DNA from: Lottia gigantea
Lineage: Eukaryota > Mollusca > Gastropoda > Lottiidae
DNA length: 64,000 nt
Reading direction: 5' to 3'
Assembly (NCBI RefSeq): GCF_000327385.1
Contig: NW_008710245.1
Location: 1,196,381 to 1,260,380 of the forward strand
The notes beneath the pieces were generated by a model. The model saw only the letters and a list, made by a program, of their open reading frames with translations. It was not told the origin of the DNA and did no database searches. This document shows positions 1-40,068 of the stretch, piece by piece. The translations under genes and the position numbers were made by a program. The stretch's first letter is position 1. Every line of letters begins with the position of its first letter.

Positions 1-1301
1 CTCAAAAACCGGATCAAACTGGATGCGCTATATCAGAAAACACATATACTACTGCTAATCCATTTCACGACAGCTTTACTGTCTTAAGGCAGCTTTAAAC
101 TTTCATGATATCTCATGATAGCCTTAATATTTCACTATTACGGATATTTCACGGACGCCTTTGGTGATTATGTGCTGACAATAGCAGATCTGCTGGGTAC
201 ATATATAGTTATACAAAGATATATATGCATGTGTCCAGTAATACCTACATCCACTAATGCCTAAAGTCTACAATAAACAAAAGCATGCACCAATGACCTT
301 CACCGCGATTTTCCTCTAAATGGAGTACACGTATATCTTAATAATTATTTTGTATTTGTTTGTTATATTAAGTGATTTGACCACACACGACCTCTAATAT
401 TGCACGTGTCTGGGTTTGGCCTACAGTTCATCGCTTGTGAAATCTGTATTTTAAGTACATAAATGGTCGAAAGCCAATGCCAATAATGAACCTTTGAACC
501 TTGTGGCAAGGTAATTATTGAACTCGTTGGACTGCTTTCGACCATTAACCTATACTTAGGACAGACGTACGCATACACACGAGATGGGCATACAATATGC
601 TCGGAAAGCGCATGTCTGAGCAAAGCAAATTTTTTTATTGAATTTTACTGTATTTTTTAATGAATTGGAATATCAGCCTCAAATTAGTACTTTAGTCTTA
701 GAATGTCTTTGTAGATGAAAATATAATGTTTTATAAAGTTTACATTGAAAACACACTTCTCTCAAAAATGTCAACCAACAAAGTAACAAATTTTGGCCGA
801 CAATTGTTCTATGTAAAGACAAATTTTGAAGACATAATGTGCGCTCATGTTTTTATTTGTATCAATCAAATTTTGACTTTGCTCAGACAATAGGCACATA
901 TTTTCGAGCGCAACACTAGCTCTTTTTCGGGTCACAGTCCAATTTCCGCTTGAAAGCACATCTCACATTTTTCACATATTAATGGATTACTGCCTCTTAC
1001 GGTGGATATAAAAATCTAAAGTTTCAAACTTGGTCAACAAGTGTCTATATTCATCAGTTGGACTTACCAGGTACTCTGACTAAAGACTAGAATTTCTATA
1101 TAACACCATGTGGATCTCTCCTGTCGTGTCATAAACTGCTGACTAGTTGAATGATGAACCATCACTTATATCTGATTATATTACAGTGCAGACTGAGTAC
1201 GTTCATTAATTCTCCACAACGAGTGAGCATTGGTAACGACTTTCAAACTTTGGACTCTTTGATCAGTACACGTGTTTCACGGATATTCCCTTAATTCAGA
1301 C
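1..1301. other. Upstream and 5' region of the AS3MT-like gene
   Basis: No coding region is supported here. Bases about 60-165 carry short repeats of the form AGCTTTAA/TTTCATGATA, the same family as at 5.8-7.1 kb. The promoter and 5' UTR should lie in roughly 900-1301, but no core promoter element stands out. Short open frames on the - strand are what chance predicts. Confidence 0.4.
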
Positions 1302-4300
1302 ATGGCCGAAAGCAATGATATCTCGAACAGGATCAAAGATTTTTATGATGATGTTTCTGAGAAATTGGATTTTGTTTGTGAAATCAATAATCCGAGATTA
1401 TCTCAAACAGTTCGTGGTTTAATCCGTCAACTTCATCCCGATATATTAAAAAGAAATTATGGTTCAGCTTTTATTGTACCTGATAAAATAGAAGGCTGTA
1501 AGATTTTAGATTTCGGGTGCGGTGCTGGTGTTATGGCCTATGTACTCAGTAAGCTGGTTGGACCAAAAGGACATATAACTGCTGTTGATATCTCGCCAAA
1601 TCTAGTGAGTACTGATTCATTGTTTCCAATTGTTAGCCCAAAGCTTGGTCCCATGAAAAATGTTACCTTTCCAAAATCGCATTAAGATGTATTCTTCGCC
1701 TTCCTAGATTAGAAGCGACACCAACCATGACTAGTGCCCGCTAGAATCCGTAAAGTGGAGCGGGTCACTCTGATGTACCCCAGCCCCGTTAATGAAATCC
1801 TCGATACGTCACTGGTTGGTTGGTTTTACCATTCCCAATGAAATCCAATGATTTTAGGGCTTCAAGAAAAGAAAAGTTTGGTTTTATTGTCACTTAAAAT
1901 TTAGGAAACTTATCTAGCATATAAGACAGCGATTTTGCTATCTTCTTCGGGAGTAACGCATGTGTCATCAACCTAGAGGTTACAAAACAGATGTTGTCAG
2001 TCTTGCTAAGTTGGTCTTTAAGATTCTTTCCCGCGGATCCCTGTTTTTGTCAGTTTCACAGTTTGTTTTGACCATTAAAATGCCCACTTTTAACACCAAC
2101 GCATAATAAAATGCATGTTCTGGAATAGGCAAGCTGATGGAGCTTTAAATATTCATCGTCAGCTGTCCCGCTGCAAGTCCTGTGGAGTAATGCCTTAAAT
2201 TGATATAAATGTACAAAGTACGATTGTACACATCATCTGTATTCTGCATTATAGATAAATGAAGCCAACAAAACATTGGAATATCATCGTGAAAAATGGG
2301 GCTTTGAGAATTCCAATGTAGAATTTAAAGTAGCTAATGTTGAAAATTTTGATGAAGTTGAACATCTTGAAGGAAAATTGGACATGGTATTGTAAGTACT
2401 GTATTTCTGTTGGTTAAGGGATGATTTGCGTTTATAAAACGGTGAAAAAGTGCACATAACGGAAGGTGTTCCACAGAATAACTCTCGGATCACTGATAAT
2501 GTGGTGTTTAAATTGCTTGTTTGCAGTCATTTCGCTAAAATTCAAAGTAATATTTAACAGCTGGTGTATGCTATTAGTAGCAGAAATATACGGTTTGATG
2601 ATTTAACACGTTTAACTTGGATATGTCACATTTCTGACATATTATGATATTAAAGTACATATTTAATATTTCGCCTTTTATAGGTCATATGGAGTGATAT
2701 GTTTATGTCCAAATAAAAGGGCAGTTTTTGAAAATATCTACAGATTGTTAAAGGTACACATCAAAACTCTTATGTAGACTACTCATTACAAGAAATCCAT
2801 TTTGAATTGTTTAGAACTGAGCGAGCCAAACTAGACAGTCTTGAGCTTTATGAAAAGTCAACGAATTTTGACAAACTGCTTTGGCATATCGCTTAGTTCT
2901 GGGATGAGTTATACTTTGAACGTTTATCTATAAAAATTTTTGCCCTCGATAAGCAAAATACCTACTTGGATATTTTGGCTCAACTTTCATAGGGACTGAT
3001 TGAACCAAGGCCACTCGTATGGGGCCACATCCCCAGAAAAGTTGACTTATAGGTGACGTGGGGGTGGGGGAGATCTCAGAATGCAGGACAGCATATCTTT
3101 AAGGGGGAGGGGCCCAACCTCTTTTTTCATCCCTTCGGATCTGGCAAATTTCATGTCGCCATTAGAAAGGAAAATGCAGGTTATGTTTTTTTTTATGGGC
3201 GATTTTTTTTTTATGTTTCAAGTGAGACTACCCTTATCTAACTACAAGCAACCGTTCAAACCGAGATTTCAATACTTTTGTTTAAAATCAAACAATGCCT
3301 TTTATCTTTGAACAGGTTGGTGGGGAGCTCTCTTTATCTGATATATACGCTGACCGAGATCGACCAAAAGAAATACTTCAAAATCTGAGATTAATCTGTA
3401 AGTTATACAGTTGAATTAAGTTTAACATCTCCGATTCACCCACGACATCAAGTAATTACCTTCTTATGGTAGCCTGATATATCTAGCCTTCTCCTTTCTT
3501 CGAACGTAATATATGTATGGGATATCGGCACGTTTAGAGCCGGACATAAAATTTTTATGGGAGTTGCTTCGACCCAGACATCTGGAGAATGGGTGGAACC
3601 AGATTTGTTGGATTTCCTTTCATGGTTTATTTGAAGAGGACGAAAGGTTTTCAATCTGAACAGCCAAGATTTATCTGTAACAAAAATTTGAACCATCACT
3701 TTGGTAATTTGGCTTTTATTTCCATGTGTCCTGAAATTGTGACAAAGATGATCATGTACAAGAAACCGAATGTAATTTGGTTGAATTATATATATATATA
3801 TTGCTACACCTTATACTATTATCTATTCTTAGCTTTAGGAACAGCTTGTTCTATGAGGTGGGATGAAATGATCGAGTTAGCTACATCAGTTGGTTTTACT
3901 AAACCTTATTTAGTTGGTGCTGCTCCCGTAGAATTTCAAAATAAAGATCTTCATAAAAAAACAGGTAAACTATGATACTATGATATGAGAAATTGTCTTG
4001 GGTTTCTTCTTCTAATGGCTTCTTGCTTTCTGTTGTCAGCTATTGAAGAAGATTGAAGAAGAACTCGGTGGATTCTCAAGACACTAAAAACTAGGAATTT
4101 ACTGACAGATATCAAGCTGATTTGAATGAAAAGTGTGTGTTGCTCAATGACCTTTTAGTTGTTATGTTGGGTATCTATTCAAGAATTCAATATTACTTGA
4201 ATTTGTCGGCTTATGGTTTAATGAGTGTATTTTAACTGTTAAATGCGGCCTATATAGTGAGCTGTGTATTGCAACTTACCTGATAGCCAGATTTTTCTGC

Positions 4301-5312
4301 TAACCACCTTCACTTTTTAACCATATTAAACATATTTTAAAGGTTTTGCTCAATTTGCCAGAGGTGAGTGGAGGATGTTCAAGCTTCCAAAAGACGTAAC
4401 GAGTACTGCGGCGGAAGTGACATATAATGGTAACATATCAGGATGTGAAGATAGTTACTATTGGGATATTAACACCGTATTCAAGGTAAATTGGAATTTG
4501 ATGATCAAGAGAAACCACAACAAATTAGGATACTACGTTCAACTGTTCCCTACATTCCAAAAATGGAAGGGTTTATTTAGTCCTCATCAGAGCAAAATAA
4601 TTTCTGTATTTGTATATACCCTCTGTTAAATAATAATACTAAAGTAAGATCATCAGATTTTCTGTTTCAGAAAGGTGAATCGATCGTGGTTGATGCCGGT
4701 TTGGTTGCAATATTATCCAACACTAGATTCAAAGATAGTTTTACATTTAAAAAATGTAACGCAATAGAACGCAAGGTAATCTGAATTATTTATTTCCAAA
4801 TCAAATTACTGAGATAGGCAACAGTAATAAATTATTCAGTTGATTAAGTATCTATCGAACGACTTGATCATTGGCAGGATACAGTGTATTTCTCTATTTA
4901 AAAAAAATTAATTAGTATTTAGTATCCAGCGCACGACTTCATCATTGACGAGATACAGCGTATTTCTGTATATGTACAAGTATTGAAATTAGAAGACAAT
5001 CGGTCTTTTAGTTAAGTTCCTTTAGCAACGGTTGTATATTATCAATATTCCATCGTTGCTCACACAATCCCATATTCTCGTCATTAATTTTGATTGGTAC
5101 TTCTCGTCAATTAGATTCCTTCAGACAAAATATTGCTTGAATAACCAGACGCTAGCAACATACTGGTTTTGCAATGTGGAAATCTAATTGCAGGACAGGT
5201 TTGTTCAAAAATGTAAAAAGTTATGTTTATGTTTCAGTTTATGAATCCATTCCAATATATCGAAGAAAAGAGGAAAGAAGGAGTGGTATTAAAGCCGTCT
5301 TACAGAATTTGA
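1302..5312 (+). CDS. AS3MT: Arsenite methyltransferase (AS3MT)-like SAM-dependent methyltransferase, 8 coding exons, 348 aa
   Basis: Coding exons are 1302-1604, 2255-2391, 2684-2753, 3316-3397, 3833-3964, 4343-4485, 4671-4775 and 5238-5312. All introns are GT-AG, and the joined frame is open for 348 codons plus TGA. The product aligns along its whole length with animal AS3MT (375 aa in human). It has an N-terminal helical segment, the class I SAM motif ILDFGCGAG at residues 68-76 with acidic D96 after strand 2, the LCPNK region near 154-158, GGELSLSDIY after 171, and the C-terminal FKLPK and YNG segments. The family transfers methyl groups from SAM to arsenite in the cytosol. Of the four human catalytic cysteines only C32 is matched (C26). 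C61, C156 and C206 align to S55, G150 and S198, although C203 lies nearby. The cysteine-rich C-terminus is absent. The ATG at 1302 is the only good start; the frame continues upstream without an ATG. Homology is certain, arsenic chemistry is doubtful. Confidence 0.9.
4844..4972. repeat. Degenerate two-copy tandem duplication in AS3MT-like intron 7
   Basis: A segment of about 50 bases (ACGACTTGATCATTGGCAGG, then a GATACAGTGTATTTC stretch) at about 4844-4900 recurs diverged at about 4918-4972, a period near 73 bases. It lies inside the last intron and does not touch the exons. Confidence 0.55.
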
Positions 5313-5609
5313 TCAATATGAATCATTTGGAACTTAATATGAATCTTATGTGACTTATCTCATGTTATTTCTTATGTGTTATGGAACTTTTGTTATTATT
5401 TGCTTGTTATATCTTAGGCTATAAATGCTGACAATATTATTTGCTATTCAATATTCATTACGTATAATTTTTATCCACTATTTACCAGTCATATTATTTA
5501 TCCGGTACTTATGGAACTTATGGAACTTTAGGGCTTTCCCATCATTTTTAACATATCTCTGTGTTTTATTACTATATTTGCAGTTTTGTGTACTTAATAT
5601 TTATAAACT

Positions 5610-5615
5610 AATAAA
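5610..5615 (+). promoter_or_regulatory. Candidate polyadenylation signal of the AS3MT-like gene
   Basis: This is the first canonical AATAAA after the stop codon at 5312. It gives a 3' UTR of about 300 bases and is followed by T-rich sequence. Inferred from position and hexamer only. Confidence 0.45.
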
Positions 5616-5779
5616 AAAAATGACACTTTTCGGTTTTGCGTATTTACATTGGTCATGATTTATATTAGTTTGAAACTTTAGTTACTTACATAGCGCTGAC
5701 GTATTGACGAACAGGCGTGAATAGTAATTTTTTTTTTAAGGAAATCGCTTTTATGGGTGAAACTATGTTATGGTGGATT

Positions 5780-5997
5780 TAAAATTTCTCGAAGGTTTCA
5801 GAATAGCTTTAATATTTCTTGATAGTGTGCTTTAAAAATCCTACACAAGCTGTAATATCTCATAATAGCTTTAATATTTCACTATAGCTGTATTTCATAG
5901 CAGCTTCAATATTGCATGGTAGCTTTAATATTACATCAATACTGATATATCTCTCGAGGTACCTACAATATTTCACAATAGCTTTAATATGTCATGG
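5780..5997. repeat. Minisatellite of AGCTTTAATATTTCA-type units, left block
   Basis: About ten irregular units of 18-25 bases built on AGCTTTAATATTTCA with ATGGT or CAAT links. The same units resume at 6765 after an unrelated block, and a smaller patch lies at 60-165. Confidence 0.7.
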
Positions 5998-6750
5998 AAG
6001 ACGGTGTTGGCAAAGATTCTACGCAAGTGTTCAAACCACTAGGCCACCGAAACCTATGGTTCAAGATATGATTTCCGCATAGGAGATGAAAGAGCACTTC
6101 GTCACACATCCTCTCAACACAAAATGGTACGGAAAAAAGAATAACACAGGGATTTACATGGGTCCGAAACAATTTATACCCAGTGGTTCCGAAGGGGTTA
6201 AAGTGGACGATTTGGTTAGGCCTAGGGTTAGGCCATTCTAGATTTCACAGACCTCTTTTGTATAATTAAAATGATAGAAGAGACGGTGTTTGAGACGGCA
6301 AAAAGAATTTTTAAAAAAGCTTTATCTGGGATCCGAACCCGGGACCCCAAAGTTGCCATGCTAGTGCGCAAACCACTAGGCCACCGAGACTTAGACCCTA
6401 GGGTTAAGGTTGGTGTTAACGATAGTTTTGAAAAATCAATTAGGGTTAGCTCGGGAAAAGGTTAAAGCTTGTTCCAAGATATGGTTTCCGCCTATGGAAC
6501 GAAAGAACACTTCCTTGCTCATCTTCTCAACTTAAAATTGTCGGGAAAAAGAGTAACAAAGGGGTTTAAATGAGCGCGAAACAATTTATACCCCAGTGAA
6601 TCCAAAGGGGTTAAAGTGGTTTGGGTAAGTGAGGTTTAATCCTGGAGTTAAAGTTAGGGTCAACCCTAGTTTTGATTAATCAATTAGATTTCGGGGAAGG
6701 GAGGGTTAAATCTTGTTCAAAAATATGGTTTCCGCATATGAAATTCAATG
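5998..6750 (-). repeat. tRNA-derived (SINE-like) repeat, two diverged units plus a partial third
   Basis: On the - strand, bases 6390-6320 read like a degenerate tRNA. An A-box-like TGGCCTAGTGG lies at 6373-6383 and a B-box-like GGGTTCGGATCCC at 6328-6340. The flanking acceptor arms do not pair, so it is not a working tRNA gene. A second A box lies at 6036-6046, with the B-box part missing. Around each head the same body recurs: AGATATG(A/G)TTTCCGC at about 6065 and 6477, GAAACAATTTATACCC at about 6167 and 6578, GGGGTTAAAGTGG at about 6195 and 6609. A partial third start of the body lies at about 6713-6747. The pol III boxes suggest a SINE or a tandem unit carrying a tRNA pseudogene. Confidence 0.6.
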
Positions 6751-6764
6751 TGTTTTGTGCTTTA

Positions 6765-7115
6765 ATGCAGCTGTTATATTTCATGGCAGCTTTTATGTCT
6801 CAGGGTAGCTTTAATCACGACAACTTTCATATTTTGTGGTAGTTTCAATATTTCATGGCAGCTATAAATTTTCATGTTAGCTTTATATCACGACAGCGTT
6901 CATAATTTGTGGTAGGTTAAGTTTTCAATATAGCTGATATATTTCATGAAAGCTTGAAAGTCTCACGGTACCTTAAATATTCCATGATAGCTTTAATGTC
7001 TACATGTAGCTTTGATATTTTATGGTAGCTTTAATCTTTCACAAAAGCTTGAATGTCTCGAAGTAGCTTTAATATTTCGTGGTAGCTTTTATATTTCAAG
7101 GAAGCTTTCATATCT
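6765..7115. repeat. Minisatellite of AGCTTTAATATTTCA-type units, right block
   Basis: About sixteen irregular units (TTTCATGGCAGCTTTTATGT, CACGACAGCGTTCAT and similar) continue the family seen at 5780-5997. The SINE-like block separates the two parts. Confidence 0.7.
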
Positions 7116-7283
7116 TTGGTGCTCACGTGATGCCGGCATCAAATCTGCTGGTTACGAACATAATTAGGCAACTTCAACTAAGCATGGATATTGGTATACA
7201 TTTGGGTCTGATACAAACCATTAAAACGAATAGTCCACTGAATTACGAGGAAGCGCATAAATAGTCATTGAAACTATTTAATG

Positions 7284-7567
7284 CCCCTTTCACACTGCAC
7301 AACTGGATTATTGAATTCGGTTATAACCGAGTAATATTCTTTTCCAAATAACTTCTCTGTTGGTTTCGCACTGCCAATTATCTGGATCGCACCCAGACAA
7401 AATCTACCTCTGTAGGTAGATTTTTCTATTTGGATGACTTCTGGTATTACCGAATAAGTTTATTTTCCAGTGCGAATACAAATGAAAGTTATTCGGATAG
7501 AACCAGTGCGAATACAAATGAAAGTTATTCGGATAGAACCAAATTACTTTTGGAGTGCGATAGGGTG
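7284..7567. mobile_element. Possible MITE with imperfect terminal inverted repeats
   Basis: The left end CCCCTTTCACACTGC matches the reverse complement of the right end (ACCCTATCGCACTCC) at about 12 of 15 positions. Inside are a hairpin at about 7399-7425 (arms AAAATCTACC/GGTAGATTTT) and a palindromic GGTTATAACC near 7319. A 36-bp perfect tandem duplication lies at 7467-7502 and 7503-7538. No convincing target-site duplication was found and there is no coding capacity. The superfamily is not assigned. Confidence 0.4.
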
Positions 7568-8984
7568 ATAAGAAGGACTTGTACTGATTACTAACTATCC
7601 AGAGTTTAGATCATTTTCACGATTTAAATAATTCTTAGGTGTACACAAACATCTTTACCGGATTGTGTGTTCTTTTGCATATTTACAGACTGGCACGGGA
7701 GTCTGAAAAGAGGTCTTCTTGGGATAAACTAAATAAAAACGAGTATAATTTATAGATCATTTTTAATCATGATTTTGGCAACACTCTTGTACAGCTTAAA
7801 TTTAGCAATACAATTTCAATAATTTGACTGAAGAATCACTTCAATATACCAACGAAGTTTCTTCCCATGTAACATTTGTGAAAACAATCAAATAACTTTC
7901 CATTTAACAAAAGGAATATATTATAAAAGAATAATCAACGTCTTCCATATAGCCTTGGTTCCAAAGTCATCCCAAAGGTGATAATGCAAAAATACTGTCA
8001 TATCAAAATAATACATTTCATTTTTTTTTAATTATTCTTTATACATTAGATTTAAAATTCCTACAAACTCATTCTCATTAAGTAGGTCATATGATATATG
8101 GAAAACCGTTTTAGACAATTATTATAGAATTGTAATCTGTAAGAATACAAATTCACAATATTTTGCCTTCAACTGCTGTTCATAAATCTTGTTATACATA
8201 GAAAACCATTGTACACCACAAAAATACATTGCATTGTTTTTATCTCCTGGTATGAGGACCAGCCAATAGGATTTGCTTGGTCACGTGCTCCCCAACAAGG
8301 TCACATTGCACTAGAAATGGTCAAAGTGGTCAGGCCTACTGGACAAATATGGGTCCTAATACTCTTGAAAATACTACCAAGGTTTTAAAGTGCTAAAATG
8401 ACATAGAACAATTATGTACATCAGAATGCTGAATTAACAAGTAACTGTCATTTTCTCTACACGATAACAAAGTGGGGCCAGGGTTAAAAAAGGTCCAATG
8501 GTCAGGCCATGAAAATTTTGGAAAGAAATATACTTGAATGACTAGTTTTTGAAATATAAATTATATGTTGTTTCTTTAGTGACTAGTTTAGAAGCAAAAT
8601 GAGGTTAATTTTTTAGTGAAAAAGGCAAACAGTTGCCATTTTGTCAATAACAATACAGTTGTTTGTATACAAACATAATCCATAAACAATTTTTAAAAAC
8701 ATTAACTTCTTATTAATGTACATTAACAATACCAGCAATAATAAATTTACTTTTTTTGCTTTACAGAAAGTGGATAATTTTTTTTTTACTTATTATATAC
8801 ATAATTTTTTTCTCATAAAATTAGGAATTGTTATCCCTGTAATTTACAACAATACTCAGTTATTGCTATTCCATATACATACAATTACATCAAAGAACAG
8901 AGTTTTTTTTCAGTTTTCAGTACTAAAACATAATTTCTGGTAGAAAGTTTGAACTATTTCAGAACATAATTGTCCATGAATAAC

Positions 8985-9290
8985 ATAGTTTGGTAAAGTA
9001 ACAGTTGCAGAAAAGTAAAATAGTTACCTAAAAATAACATAATTTTCCAAAAAATAACATAATTTTCCAAAAAATAACATAGTTTTCATTACAACAATAG
9101 TTTTAAGTTATAATCCAAAAATAACAGTCAGTTTTTAATGTAATAAAAGTCTCCCAAAAATAACATAGTTTTAAGTACTGTAAAATAACATTAATAGTTT
9201 TCAGTATTTATGTTTTTCTTGTAAATTAACATAGTTTTCATTAAACCACATATTAACATAATTTTCGAAATTAACATAACTTGTATCTCT
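8985..9290. repeat. Irregular AAATAACATAGTTTTC repeats
   Basis: About twelve irregular copies of an AAAATAACATAGTTTTCC-like unit with spacers of varying length. The most regular part is near 9030-9090. Confidence 0.6.
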
Positions 9291-10789
9291 TAACCTGCTT
9301 TACGTTTCCCCATGTTTTACAATGAATAGAATTGATATTATATACAAAGTATTACATTAATATGTCTGTTGAAGAGTTGATGTGGTTAGTTAAAAGTTGA
9401 GAAATATCACACAAGGAAAAATCACACTAAAGATCACACAATAATAAACAAAGATAATATTCATAATTATTATAATAATAATAATAAAAATAACTATATT
9501 AACAACAATATACAACTTGAGAGCACGTGATCAATATTAATAATTTAACCAAAAAGCCAGATTCTTTGGATTTTTTCTAATGTCCAAGGCTATGCAAGGG
9601 TAGTGTGTCATTTTGGACTGGACATTTTCTGATAATTGAATCTTTAACTTCAACATTGCTGACGATTTTTTCGGATTTCAGAATTTTTATCCTCAGCAGA
9701 TTTTTCAAATTTCAAGAATAAGTTCGTCCATGAAATATGCTATCTTAGCAAAATTGTGTGACTAAATTTCAAATAGACTAAACATCTTTAAGAAATTTGT
9801 AAATCTATAGACAAATGATAAAACAGAATGCCAAGGTATTGAAATGAAATGAATATTGCACATTTAAGTATATGACAACTTTTAAAAATGCTGACCTTTC
9901 CACATTATATGCATAGTAAATGATTCAATTAAAATTTGTCCCTTACCCATACAGCCTTGGACTTAAAAATGTAATTTTGAAGGAATAAGCCAAGCAAATT
10001 TATGAAAAAGCTTTTAAATTATCTTAGAGCCAAAACTCTGAATATAAATATAGATTTCTGTTCAAAAATATGCTTGGCTTACTAGAATTTTTTGCCTGCA
10101 AACGGCAATTTTAGAAGACAGTATTTAAAATATGTCTATCTTAAGATGAAATTTAGCGAACGGCCAGGCCACACATCTCTGTTGTAATCCTAGAAAGAGA
10201 TACAAATGTAAACAATTTCTTTCATCAGCCCCCAAAATCATGGATTAAACGTTTCGAAATTAAAAATGATTTTTTAATTTTTTTTTCTTTTTTAAATATT
10301 TGAAATTTTCACTCACACTACCTCACTTATGACACTTCAACAATTATTAAATTTCAAAAATGATTGCAGATTTTTTTTTTTTTTGAAATTTTGTCAGAAA
10401 AACAAATGTACACCCATTTAGGAGTAATATATGATATATGTCTATTGCAAATACATGATTGCAAGAATAATAATTATGCTAGGATGGATAAAAATAAAAA
10501 CAAAAATTATACCCTTATGAGGAAAATTAAAAAGGGTGACATATACAGATGGGAATAGGGCCTGCATTCCAAATGGGATTTAAAATGACACAACAATTAT
10601 TTCAAAAAATAAAAGAAACAATCCCAAGGGAAATTCAATTTAATTGAGTTAAATATTTAAACCGTTAATTGTGCCCTCTCATTGGTATGACCGACTGAGT
10701 ACCACTGTTAATTTTTTTTAGCAATTTTAGTTTAAGTGTGAACCAACTGAAATTTTGACTGAAGTCTGACTAGATTAGCTAGATTGATA

Positions 10790-11040
10790 TGCAAATTTTG
10801 ATATATTATCATGAATCGGCAATATTATCATCAATTGTGATAAAATAATCATCAATTTTGATAAAATGATCATCATTTTGATAACATCATCATCAATCAT
10901 GGTATAATTATCATTAATTCTGATAACATTATCATCAATTTTGATAACATTATCATCAATTTTGATAACATTACCTTAATTTTGATATCATTACCATCAA
11001 TTTTGATAACATTATTATCAATTGTGATAACATTATTAAG
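10790..11040. repeat. 21-bp minisatellite with palindromic GATA core
   Basis: About eleven copies of a 21-bp unit whose core is TGATAACATTATCA. That core is a perfect inverted repeat (TGATAA and TTATCA, 2-bp spacer), so the better copies hold one GATA motif on each strand. It lies downstream of the PCBP stop codon. Confidence 0.75.
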
Positions 11041-11799
11041 CATTTAAACCATTATCTCTCATGTAACCCTATATTTTCTACAATTTGCCATTTGTTTGAA
11101 ATCTAATTTATACAAAAATGTATATGTAGGACACCCTATACCCTGTTGGTACTTCAAGTCTAAACTTGGAATGTCGACAAAACACATTACTAGCTATAGA
11201 ACGACTCCCCATTTACTTTCTAATACGCATACAAATTATGAAGAAGTGCTGTAATGAGGTAAGTACTTTTGCCTGTTGGTTATATAACATAATTTACATA
11301 CACTTCTCAGGCTTAGTTATTATGGCAACCAAAAAAAAAATAGTAATAAACAAAAAAATTATATTTCTTTAAAAATACTTTTACCTATGTACATGATTTT
11401 TTTTTTATATAGTTAAATATCTTAAATACCTAAAAAGATTAAAATATTATCTAGATTTAAATTCTAAAATTTTAAAAATAAATATTCTACTAAAACTAAT
11501 GAAAGTACCAATTAAAGATATGGTAACATTTGTAAATATTTTTTTTTTGGCAGACATTTCACTACAAAATCTGTAATTTCTCCACATAATTAGTTCCTTC
11601 ACAAATTTTTTTTATGGTTAAAATCCAAAATATTCACAGAATTATCCAACAGTCTCTGTATATATATAATAAGTATATAAAACAAATATTTTGGCTTGCG
11701 GTCCCATCTTATAACCAGTAGTATATACAGCCTTGTTAAAATACAAACTGTTAATTGAAAGTACGGTCAGAAAATAACAGGCTGTGTTGAAAGCTGTTG

Positions 11800-40004
<28,205 letters not shown>

Positions 40005-40068
40005 GACAAGTCAAAATAAAACTAAATAAAATCGGCTGCAGTCTTCTCAGGCTGCACTAGGTTTCAAT
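40005..40068 (-). other. PCBP: 5' UTR part of the first PCBP coding exon
   Basis: Reading the - strand, a TTTCAG acceptor ends at 40069 and is followed by 64 bases to the ATG at 40004. The acceptor implies at least one noncoding exon further upstream (higher coordinates). Weaker than the coding splice sites because no frame supports it. Confidence 0.5.

Larger units (their letters stand above)
7568..11799 (-). other. Likely long 3' UTR and downstream region of the PCBP gene
   Basis: This strongly AT-rich stretch lies between the possible MITE and the PCBP stop codon. No coding region is supported. It contains short AACATAGTTTTC-type repeats (about 8985-9290), a TGATAACATTATCA array (10790-11040) and long T and A runs. 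ATTAAA-type hexamers on the - strand occur at several places, for example near 10639, 10273 and 8030, but none can be chosen as the poly(A) site by eye. Confidence 0.4.

Noticed and set aside
1272-1301. Upstream extension of the AS3MT-like start
   Set aside because: The frame is open but there is no ATG before 1302; the apparent start is GTG, which eukaryotic nuclear genes rarely use.
3056-3120. G-quadruplex in AS3MT-like intron 3
   Set aside because: There are G-runs (GGGGGTGGGGG and later GGGGGAGGGG), but the two groups are about 35 bases apart, too far for a convincing four-tract structure.
3589-3832. Open frame running into exon 5 from upstream
   Set aside because: The translated extension has no AS3MT similarity, and the TTCTTAG acceptor at 3832 gives the correct phase from exon 4.
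4041-4090. Possible extra AS3MT-like exon after a TTGTCAG acceptor (AIEED start)
   Set aside because: In the required phase it meets TGA after five codons, and skipping it joins exons 5 and 6 in frame with homology on both sides.
6320-6390. Functional tRNA gene
   Set aside because: A and B boxes are present but the acceptor ends do not pair and no clear anticodon arm can be drawn; better read as a SINE head or pseudogene.
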